Shown: positions 53,936-64,000 of the stretch, in pieces
Numbering within the stretch: position 1 is the stretch's first letter
Layout of the letters: every line of letters starts with the position of its first letter
DNA from: Thunnus maccoyii
Taxonomy: Eukaryota; Chordata; Actinopteri; Scombriformes; Scombridae
Direction of reading: 5' to 3'
Assembly (NCBI RefSeq): GCF_910596095.1
Contig: NC_056540.1
Coordinates: 10,905,001-10,969,000, forward strand
DNA length: 64,000 bases
Position numbers and translations under genes: made by a program
Notes under the pieces: model-generated
Databases searched by the model: none
What the model saw: only the letters and a program-made list of their open reading frames with translations
Told to the model about the DNA's origin: nothing

Positions 53936-56309
53936 GAAGTGGAGACACATCATCTATCTTTACGTACATTCAATAAATGCTACAAGGATAAATAGCTAAA
54001 GGTTAAACCACAGAAAATTCCCCTAAACATATTTCTGGTATGAATCTGCATCCATGGCCCTGGTAGTGTACCCTGCCAGACGTTAACAAACACTATCATT
54101 CCACTGCATCAGAAAAAAAAAATGAATTTAGCATTTGGGATAAATTTGCATTTCTGGAAAGCTTACATAATCTATGCAAATACTGTAACACGCAGCTATT
54201 CACTGGGACATCTCTGTAAATAGACACAGAGCTTGGTGTTGGAACCAAAACTGTACCAATGACAGATGAAAAAGGCAGAGGGGTGACAGCAGATAAGCCA
54301 CACCTCCAGTTTGTGCCTCAGCCCTGCTCATACTGAGTCAACATGATGTCTCTCCATTAAATAACAATCACTATGAATACATATAGTCATCCATTTTTGT
54401 GTGCAAACATACTGTAGCTGAGTGTGTATTTAAAGAGTTAGCAGGTTAAGAAACACACCATCTTATTTAAAGTGAAAGCTTTGATAACTTCCAGAACATT
54501 TGGGTCGGGGAAAACACTGGAGAACTAAACTGCCTGTGAAAAGACTGCACATCACACACAAACAGCATTTACAGATTATGTCCAGATGTATAGATTTATT
54601 CAATGAATGAATGTCACACAGAGGCACACAGACACTCTTGACAACAGGCTGAGCTCCAACACCGTACAACCTTCCAAAATCTAACTGATATGAACTGTGG
54701 ATGGAGAATTATTGGTTCATTATTCACTGTATTTTTGTCCTTGTCATGTGTTTCACTCTCTTTGCCTTTGGCAGGCTCCATTTAGGATTTGGTCTCTGTC
54801 AAACTCACACTAGATTATTGCAGTGAAATGATCATGGCTCTTTCATCAATGGCTGAAAATATGTTTTTTTCAGGTATTTCTTGCTGTGTAATGATTTGGG
54901 TGGAGGTCTCTTTGATAATAATCACGAACTGAGGCAATTAAGTTTAAATACAGTATATAGGAGGTCAAGCTAGGTTTGGGAATAATAAACATTATGATAG
55001 ATCATGGATCATAAACAAGGCTTTGAGATAAGTAGGTGTGTTTAGTTCTCTATGAGTGCTTGCAAATGTGTGTGTGTGTTCATGCAGGCCTGTGTTATCC
55101 TCACTGAGAGAAGTGATGATAGTTTCCAGAGCTCTGACCTTCAATGACTGCAGACGCCACAGGCACCGTGCTTCATCCCCACACTTCACAATGAGCTCTC
55201 ACAAAAGTCCATATGACTGATGACGCAAAAATAAATCCGACCAGTAAATCCTTATAATCGGATCTCAATACTCAGCATTCATGCAGGTGTTACAAATAAT
55301 TTTCTGTGACTCGCTTTTTAAAACAATACAGCTCAGTTGGATGTTGCGTTTCTACACTAGCAAATGTTCATCCATCCAGCTATTCAAAGCAAAGCAAAAT
55401 CTCACTACCTACTGGGCATATAACCATGCAATGTCATGTGCTTGATAATCACGGCACTCATAGAAGGATTTCTTCTGATTTTGGTGACCCACCGACCATT
55501 TCTTTTGTTAAACACTTTGTTCCACAACAACTCATCCTGGCAGGTTTCCATGAATATATTAGGCCTATATTCATGATTTAAGAATTAATTCTAATGTTCT
55601 GTTGACCCGCTGTCTTTCTCTTCTCTCTGAGTGGGAGAAATGTCAAAATGCACGAGTTGCCCTGAAATTGACAAAGCTGATCTGAAGAGGCTTTGAAACT
55701 ACTTACATTTATATATTTTTTTCTCTCTAATGAAAAAACTGTTGATTTCTTGGTCTAGAGCTCAGTCTTAAATGTCCTGCTGATGAACTCTGGGTAAGAG
55801 CCACATACCTTAAATGAAATGTAAATGTAGTTCTACTCAATGTCCTGTTTTGGAAAGCGGGAGTCTGCATGTTCGATTAATCATGACTGGTTTCCTCGGT
55901 CTGTGACATCTGTCTTCCTGTATCCTGTCACTCCCAGACAAAACCATTTCACATTTGGATAACCCTCTAACTGGCTTGGATAGTTAGATATTGTTCATCG
56001 CTCTATTTAGTCAGACACTGTTACAATAGATCTCTCTCACTCCGCACTATGTCCTCCTTTATCCTCCATTTCGTCTTCATAGAAAGTTGTGATGTTGCCC
56101 TAATGACCCAGCCTGCACCTCTCACCTCCCTCCCACTATATTTTTCCTGTAATCTGTGAGGAACAATACCTGGAGGCATTATTCCTCTAGGGAAAGCTTT
56201 CAGGAGCATGAGAGGAAATTAGACTACCTAAATACTCGCTCTCACTTGTTCTCTTAAATTTTAATTCACTTTCTTGGTATTACATTTGCCATATTGCCAC
56301 TTTGCAAAT

Positions 56310-56460
56310 TTAAAGGGATAGTTCGACATTCTGCAAAAATATGCTTATTTGATATCATGCTTAGATGAGGGGATTAATACCACTTAAATGTCTGTGCACT
56401 GAATATGATGCTACTGCCAGCAGGCGATTAGCTTAGCTTCACATAAAGACTGGAAGAATG
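56310..56460. repeat. interspersed repeat fragment (percomorph type)
   Basis: It begins 'ttaaagggatagttcgacat' and contains 'ttagcttagcttcacataaa' and 'gactgga', a highly recurrent short fish repeat. I cannot assign its superfamily. Confidence 0.65.
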
Positions 56461-58294
56461 AAAAACATTATTTAACTACTGAACTGAATATCAACACTGA
56501 TACACAGTGGAATATTTGCTCTGTGGCAGATGTTCAGTCCATGCCATCGGAGTCGAAAAAATACCAAAGTAATAAGCATATGTATTAGTAAAATTGCACA
56601 GGGTTGCACTTGGCAAAGAGTAATAAGACAAGTGTAAGACATTCATACATACATTTATCTCTTATTTTGCACACAAGCAAATGCAATCAAATGTCATGTT
56701 GTGTGTAATCATGTGCACTCTTCAGACGATGCTGTTACCAGTTGGTAAGAGCACATATTTCACAGGCCATCAATTTCTCACTTCCAGACTTCTTCTCCAG
56801 GGGCCAACAAGGCAAAAATGAATGAAAATGTCAGAAAATAAATTTCAAATGGAGTGTGACGATGTGAAAAAAAAAAAAATCTGCTGATTACTGTTCAGTC
56901 ATGTCTTATCCATTCAATCTCTGTCTGATTCAAGGAATTATTGTCCAGCCCAATTATTTTCTTATTTAATTCATAGGAACAAAGACATTCCTCTTAGGAT
57001 TTATTCAGAGCATAATTGGTTCTGCGGTTCAGGCCCCTAGGGGACTGTGGCCGAGGTCCACCCAAAAACAAATTGGTGTATGACCATCAAGGAACACAAA
57101 TCTGACACCGTTTGCAATGTTATGCAGAGTGGCAGAGTGTGTTCTACTTGTTGCAAGTGGAAAATATCCATGTTGGTATTACGTGTGGTTCAGATAAACA
57201 GAAACAGTGGGACTAAACTATTTCTACTGTATATTTCAAATGGATCAGACCATATTTAGACTGAGCAGTTACTACCCGGGTACGAGTCATTGTTCACTCA
57301 TTTCGCCCCTGATAAAGTTCAGGGAGAGGAAGAGGTTGTAAAAACACTTTACTGTATTATTCAACAACTTTTGGGTTGTGGCTTCCACATGTACAAACGA
57401 TTAAAAGAAAAAATGTCAGTATAAAGATTCGACCAACGTATATTACACAGGATGCTTTTGTGTTTCAGTGTGTGACCATAACACACAGATTTGTTTTAAA
57501 GTGTATAAATGTCATTTGTCTCACGCTCCACTTTCCAAGTAGGAATTTCAACAGTCTAAAAGTAACTTCTCTGTTCTGGCAACTACTACAAATCAACAAA
57601 CTTTTCCCTGCATGGCATTAATGGTAATGAAAATAATGTCTATGCCAAGGTACAGTAAACTGTACTGTAGTCAATGAAAGAGGGCACTCCTTGAGCCTTT
57701 CTTCGTTTCAGAAATTTGGTCAGTCTCATGGGAGTCACTTTGTCTTATTCATTGGGGCACACAAAGGAAAACACTCACAGAGGGTATTAGACTTATTATT
57801 AGACACGTTTTAGAAGGTTAAAGGTTGAATGTTGAGACTGACTTAATGACCTATCCAGTTAACAATAATCTCTTGTAAAGGCAGCGATTCTGCCTTAACT
57901 TGTAGACTTAAAGTAACAATCTCAAAGATCTCTGTTTTGTTCTCTTTGGCGGCACCCATGATGTGTGACGTCAATAACCGTTTACTTGCAACGCTAGCAG
58001 AGACTGGAAAAAACAGTACGCCACCTCACACACAAGTGAGTTGAAGAACGAGTCTGTTGCGTTAGCTCTCCGCATATCTGCCAGACCAACCACTGCTGGG
58101 TGACGGAAAACACGCCACTAACTGTGTGCCGCTTGTGATTTTTCCCAGGAATGTTGCTACCGACACCCAGTTCGTAATATTCATAATACTGCAAATGCAA
58201 GAGCTCTCATCAATGGGCCATAGGCCAAATCACCATTATGTTACCTCATTCGTACCTCATGCAATAGGTAGTGACTTAACAGACATTTATTTAA

Positions 58295-59067
58295 CCCTCC
58301 TATTGTGTTAGGGTCAAATTTGACCCATTTTCAAGTTAAGATGTGTGAAATATACTTTAAATTTTTTCTGATCAAAACAAGGCATTACATCCTCTACAAT
58401 GGCCTCCTGAATACAATAAAACACATTTTGAACATTTTGATCTGTTGTATCATGGGTCAAATTTGACCCGTCAGTAATTATGGGTTGTTTATGCACAGAA
58501 ATAAATGGTAAATGTTGCCAAACCATCATGAATAACAAAAATTACAACAAAACAAAAATAATAGTAATGAAATCCTACAAAAATAGTGTAATAATATTGT
58601 GTAATAATATTAAAACTATGTTTCATGCCAAGAAAGCATATCGACTTGAATTCAATTGTAGAGTGGCACACAGCAAATACGATCCAATGCACACACCCCA
58701 GTCTCTCTTTCACTCACACCCCATAGACACAGACACACACATGCACACATGCACACACAGAGACACAAACACAGATACACATCTCCTGTTCCCCAGCTGT
58801 ATAGCAATATACAGGCTGGGGCTTTCTCGTGCTTTATTTCTCACATTTCACCGCACACCTGGCACAGCATGCGTATTTTTAATGTGTAAGAAAATATAAA
58901 CAAGTTATTTTGGGAATTATTTTGTTTATCAGATCATCTCATGGTCTTATTTTCCTGTTCTGTTCATCATAAGCAATACAATAGATACATTGTGTCTATT
59001 TTAAACTAAAAATGATTTGTACATTGTAAGTTCAATGTGGTCTAAGGTACATAAAATACCAAAGTAA

Positions 59068-59124
<57 letters not shown>

Positions 59125-59278
59125 GGTTATTGATGAATAATAAGTCACTTAGCAGGTAAAACATTTTACTGGATGATAATTAGTGTTTTTTTCAGTGCTT
59201 GCTAATGAATTCAAACATGGGCCAAATTTGACCCATGAACACTAAAGGTGTAAACCCTTTTCTAACACATTAGGAGGG
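58295..59278. mobile_element. TTAA-flanked non-autonomous piggyBac-like element, 984 bp
   Basis: TTAA occurs directly outside both ends (58291-58294 and 59279-59282). The termini CCCTCCTATTGTGTTAG and (inverse) CCCTCCTAATGTGTTAG differ at one position. The perfect palindrome GGGTCAAATTTGACCC lies just inside the left end (58311-58326) and again at 58454-58469; a one-base variant lies at 59219-59234. The interior holds CA-rich and TA-rich simple repeats and only a 139-codon frame without transposase features. Confidence 0.8.
59069..59122. repeat. (TG)n-(TA)n microsatellite inside the piggyBac-like element
   Basis: A short TG run passes into about 23 TA units. Confidence 0.95.
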
Positions 59279-62200
59279 TTAAATGAAAATCTTCAAGATT
59301 ATCATTTAAGGCAGGATATATATTGTGAATTAGATGGTCAGGGCCTGAGCTGAATTATTACTTTTATTTTATACTTCAGAAAGAAAATCAGAGGTTATGT
59401 ATTACTGTCCTTGTGAGAATTTAATTAGTGTGTATGAATCTGTACCATTCAGCAAAAAACCTCCAGGACCTCCAGTCAGCACAGAGGGGAATCATAGTTC
59501 ATCTTTGTTTAAAAAAAACAAAACACCAGCAACTTAACCCCATACCAGCTTAACACAAATAAAAAGAATCCTTCTTTCTCTAATAGTTCAAGGAATGTTC
59601 ATAGCATCATGTGATGTTTTTACTCTTAGGTCTTGGTGTCATTTGAATTATTGTGTTGTCTCATTTACTGTTACTGGCCATGGGCAGTAGTGAATGTCAG
59701 GTGATAGCTGGACAGGAAATATAAATATAAATAAATGAACAGCCACCATTTTGTCTCCCAATCAGATTGAATGAAAGTAATAGACTAGAGCTATCTGAGG
59801 ACCAATCCAGAAGCTGCTGAGATTATTAACCATTTAATAAGAACATGATACCGGTTAGTATTCATAGAGTGGAGATATGAATGCAAGCCACTTTCTCTTC
59901 ACACCTAACCTAGATTTTAGCCCTCTGTTTTACTACCTTATTGCCAGACAAGCAGTCAGTATTAGACAATTCTGCAAAGTCTTTAAGTTATGAAAAGGTA
60001 TGGTTAATGCGAGGAAAATAAAACACCTGGTTATGGTTACAGAAAGATTGTGTTTAATTAAATAGCAAACACTGATGCAACTCTGGTCTCCTGCATGAGA
60101 GTCAGATTAGCTACACGCCCATCCAACTATCCTGACTTCCACACCCCTTAAGGCTGATGTATACTCCTTCAGAAGCATTTGTTGGATGGTCAAATAGCTT
60201 TGGAAACCCCCTTCTACCACATCTTACTGGTAAGGAATTGAGGGCTGTGTCCAACAATGTCTGTTATTTTTCAAAACCAACAATCCAACGTTTGCACTCA
60301 CTTCATGTCCTGATTGAGGTGGAGGAGCCAAGGTTCTCTCTCAAGCTCTCTTATTCTTTACACAGTCACTGTCACTTTTCATGTTAACAACCGAGTACAC
60401 TATGACTGCCTTCTAGAGAGTGGAGAGTGTTCCTGAAATTGCTTCTTACCCACTCTCTATGACGATTGGCTTTTCACTCCGTCTTCATGTGGCTGTTTGG
60501 AACAACTATCAACACGTCTGACAACATGTCGTACGGACTACCTCTTTTTGAGCATAACCCAGCCCTTAGATTTTGCCTTGCTACAAATAGGCCACATTAC
60601 ATCTGGCATGGGCACTGTATATCGGCACTGGATGTAAATTATGAGGTGCAGATTTGACCAATATGAACTTCATTGATGCTATAGCATAATGTATTTATCA
60701 TATCTGACCTGTTGTAACCCACCACTTGTAACTGTTCAACAAAGTTTTTGTTTGCTCTGGTAAATTCAGAACCTTTAAATCACAATTTGCATAATTCACG
60801 CACCTGGGAATAGGCCTTTGTTGTTCCCACTTCTACAGTGATTAATCTGTGAATAAACAGATTACAGGGTGGGGGCTGGTTTCTTTCTCTTTGCCACTTC
60901 AGGAAGAGGTTCTACCTTAAAACCTCTGCGACATTGATTAATTGCAGAAAAAAAGTAAACTTTTGACTCGTTCCACGCCAAGTTTGAAAGGGATATAAAA
61001 CTAATCTGGTTTAGTTTCTCGCTGTAACTTTGGCAGACATCCAGCTTGTATAAATAACTGCAGTCTTGAATGGTTTCAATCCCCTGAAGCCATGAGTTGG
61101 GAATGAGATATATTTAACAAGAAGCATTTACTGTGAAAGAGAGCAGGACAGGGCTAAGTAGAGAGCACAGCACTGGTGATAGGATCTTTACGTTTCAGTG
61201 ATAATACTTCAGAGGAGAGCTTACCATTCCTTCAGCAGTGTGTAAACTGAAAACAGATTCATGGAAATACACAACACAAGCTCAATAATTTAACACTTAT
61301 TTATCACTCATTTGTCACTCTGTTAGAATGCACCACTCGTCTGTCTCTCTATCTGTGGTTATGAGCTAAGATGCCACCATCAACGAGCTTCTCCCTGCCC
61401 GTCTTTTGTTCACAGCCTTAGATAATTAAAGAAGATATACAGGAGATATTCAGAGGTTAACTTGTATTAACATTATACTGGTAATAATTAATATTATCTC
61501 ATACTAAGTCTTGATCTGTGGGCTGTTTTTTCACTAGTCAACTAAAGGTGTAATTAATCAGCAGGCCCTATATTTCCAGCAGGTAAACAGTTATCTGGAC
61601 CAGCCTGAGTTCATCTACAGCCACAGTTCAAATGAGTTCAGCCACATTTGTGATAACATCACAAACTGGCTGAAACTTAAAAGCTGGACTCAAAACATTT
61701 TGAGATGTCACCAAAAAAGTCATTAAAGTACAGTCCGTCCCAACAGTCTGGGTGACTTTCAGATATCAATGATTTATGTATACAGAAGGCTGCATTTTAT
61801 TATACCGCCCTACTTTTCTGGAAATAATTACAGTCAGGTGGAGACACATATTTGCTTTGATACAAAGGCCAGACTTTGGGTCAAAGTTATGCATAACCTA
61901 GGAGTTTCATTCTTTTTTAGTATTTATGCAATGCACCTGCATGTTTTTTGAATTTTTGGGCATTTACTGTATGATTAGTGGGCCTTAAAGGAATTCGAAG
62001 GGTATCCCTAACTAAATGGTGACAAAAACATATGCATTAAAATTAATGTCAGTGATGATGACTTTAAAGAAAACTTTGTAAATACAGCGTTGTATCAACT
62101 TTTGACATACAAATGTTCCTACACTTGTACTCCTTGTACGCCTAAAATGCTTGCACTGCTGAAGGTTTTGTTGGTCATATGGAAATGTGAATGCATTGCA

Positions 62201-63274
62201 TCTTAATCACCTTTTTCCCCCAGGAGTCTTTGAACTTCTTTTTTTTTTGCAATAAAAGGTAGCCTAGATGACTTTATAGTTCATTTCAGTGAAGCATGAA
62301 ATTGGCCACAGACTGCAGGACATCCAGTCATTTCTTTGAAATGAAGAGTAATGTGTCAAAAGAAGCATAAAATTCATGACAAATGTGAAATTAGTAGAAT
62401 GAATTGAGAAATTATACAATAAAAGATTGTGAGCAATTTCTATGAGCCACTATCATTAGCATATGTAAGATATAAATCACTGATAGAATTAATTCAAAAT
62501 TGAGTATTTTATGTTGCTTTCAGAGTCTTCAATGCTACGGTTCAGTGTTACTAAGATATTGTTTTTCTGGTCCTAACACTGACTGAATCTGAACTTAAAA
62601 ACTCATTTGAGCCACATTATCAGCAGATTATTATGTGCGTAAAAACTATTGTTAGAGGCATCTATAGTTTATTCCTCTGCTATGAAGATTATGTAAATTC
62701 ATTAGATAAGTCCCGCTGATTTAAGCAGCTGTAGTGACAGTCCTTATGATGCTTTCACTGATACACAGTAAATGCCATTGTTGGGTAATATATGAAACAA
62801 TGGCACAGACAATCAGAATACCATAAACTCCAAGTGAACCATAATGATATTCCTTTCTGAATGTTGGATTCATGGTTATATGGTGGCGTACTCTTAGTTG
62901 AACCTCTGTAAATCTTTCACTGAACATATTTTTCATTCAAACTTTTGATTGATGCTTTGACCACTCAATGAGAGAGATGGAACAAGAGATGTTTACTGCC
63001 TTCTTGCATTTCACTGCTGCAATGTAGCACCAATGGAAACTTTGGCAGTGTATTTGTTATCAAACAGCACACTAATTATATGAAAGCTCAGTTATGGTAA
63101 TTCTAGGATGTCATGCACACACGTTCTGATGGAGATGTAAAAGCTCCTGTTAGCTGCAGTTGGAAAAGCTGATATGTAAAACATGAACACATGCAGATAC
63201 ATACAAACTGACACAAAGAGCTTATACACAGATCACACACTTTCATGTGTCTTCCTGTTCACAACTCTTCCTTT

Positions 63275-63700
63275 GATATTTTATTATTTTTTTTATTTAA
63301 CCAGGAGAGTCCCATTAAGATTAAGAATCTCTTTTCAAGGGAGACCTGGCCAAGACGGGCAGCAGCACAAATACAAACACAGTTACAGACAGAAAACACA
63401 AAAGGAGAAAAATTTAAAAAAGAAAATAAAAACAAGCATAAGGAAACTCACATTTCAAAAGAGCTGTGTCACCAGGTAAATTACAAACATTTACAACAAA
63501 GGGAATCTGCCTCTAATTCTTTCGTTTTGGATTTAAATGTGTTTAATGAGATCAAGTCATTCTGCAACATATTCCATGCGGAGGCTGCAGAATACACAAA
63601 TGCCTTTTTTCCCATTTCTGCACAGGCATTTTGGACAAAATGCCCATATTTGAAGTCCATTTTTGCAGTTCAACATACTTATGTCATGATGTAAGATCAA
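63275..63700. repeat. interspersed repeat (fish type), unclassified
   Basis: The block 'ccaggagagtcccattaaga' followed by 'tcaagggagacctggccaag' and 'gggcagcagcaca' is a highly recurrent fish repeat. Downstream DNA to about 63700 translates as a 149-codon open frame, most likely repeat-derived. Superfamily not assigned. Confidence 0.6.
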
Positions 63701-64000
63701 GTCTAAACTTTCATCCTAAGGTTAATAGAAAAACTCAAATTATACCAAGAGTAATATTACCAGTGAGGTAGTCTAGTCTGACCAGTTGCTAGTACTGACA
63801 GTTTTGCAAGAGCTGTTTCAACTATGTCTTTACACAGTGAGCCACTGCTGGCAGTGAGTCATGCTCCTGTCTGGCATTTAGATCAAAATAAATGACCAGG
63901 TCCTACCACAAAAAATGAACCTTTAGCTGCAGAAAAAGAAAAGTGTTGCTTTTCTGCAGGTTATGTAATACAAAGTCTGAGGTCATCAAAAACCTGAAGG

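Larger units (their letters stand above)
52930..64000. other. intergenic DNA upstream of adrb2
   Basis: I see no coding exon on either strand to the right edge. The stretch contains an interspersed repeat (53503-53935), another (56310-56460), a 984-bp piggyBac-like element (58295-59278), a repeat at about 63275-63700, and AT-rich unique DNA with possible conserved non-coding sequence near 61.4-61.6 kb. In mammals the next gene on this side is HTR4; no part of it was recognised. Confidence 0.6.

Noticed and set aside
58480..58899. 139-codon ORF inside the piggyBac-like element
   Set aside because: It lacks the catalytic Asp pattern and C-terminal Cys-rich finger of piggyBac transposases, is partly simple-repeat derived, and is far too short.
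63245..63694. 149-codon ORF at the right end
   Set aside because: It overlaps a recurrent fish repeat, and no protein family signature was recognised.

Overview
The window is teleost fish nuclear DNA, most likely from a percomorph. Three things point there. Gene density is low and coding exons are bounded by GT-AG introns. Many (CA)n and (GA)n microsatellites are present. There is a dense scatter of short non-autonomous DNA transposons and other interspersed repeats of types I recognise from percomorph genomes. Nothing bacterial, viral or plasmid-like was seen. Every call comes from reading sequence by eye; no alignment was run.

Three protein-coding genes can be supported. (1) The 5' end of ablim3 (actin-binding LIM protein 3) is on the minus strand: a 13-nt first coding exon at 13094-13106, a 10.4-kb intron and a first-LIM exon at 2573-2710; the rest lies off the left edge. 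(2) A complete sh3tc2 (SH3 domain and tetratricopeptide repeats 2) is on the plus strand, 22996-37402. I resolve 22 coding exons whose phases all agree, totalling 4767 nt and 1588 residues: N-myristoylation-type start, two SH3 domains, a long TPR region and an unusual acidic C-terminal tail of about 245 residues. (3) A complete single-exon adrb2 (beta-2 adrenergic receptor) is on the minus strand, 51060-52316, 418 residues. It has a candidate CCAAT / CRE-like / TATA-like promoter near 52.87-52.91 kb.

Layout: 1-13106 is ablim3 (minus), mostly introns carrying a hAT-type MITE, other repeats and a 520-bp purine-rich pentanucleotide satellite. 13107-22995 separates the head-to-head ablim3 and sh3tc2 starts and is repeat and microsatellite rich. 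22996-37402 is sh3tc2, with transposon remnants in several introns. 37403-51059 is the tail-to-tail spacer between sh3tc2 and adrb2, holding a TA-flanked MITE, a hAT MITE with a perfect 8-bp target duplication, microsatellites and candidate conserved non-coding blocks. 52317-64000 is adrb2 leader, promoter and upstream intergenic DNA, including a 984-bp TTAA-flanked piggyBac-like element.

The order and orientation adrb2 / sh3tc2 / ablim3 is that of human 5q32 (ADRB2 plus, SH3TC2 minus, ABLIM3 plus), read in reverse, which supports all three identities. The genes are not known to form one pathway. Sh3tc2 is a Rab11-associated endosomal protein of myelinating glia, Adrb2 a catecholamine receptor that itself recycles through endosomes, and Ablim3 an actin adaptor. 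I found no convincing undescribed multi-gene system. The most interesting items are the fish sh3tc2 tail, the adrb2 leader and promoter architecture, the micro-exon start of ablim3, and several cleanly delimited non-autonomous transposons.
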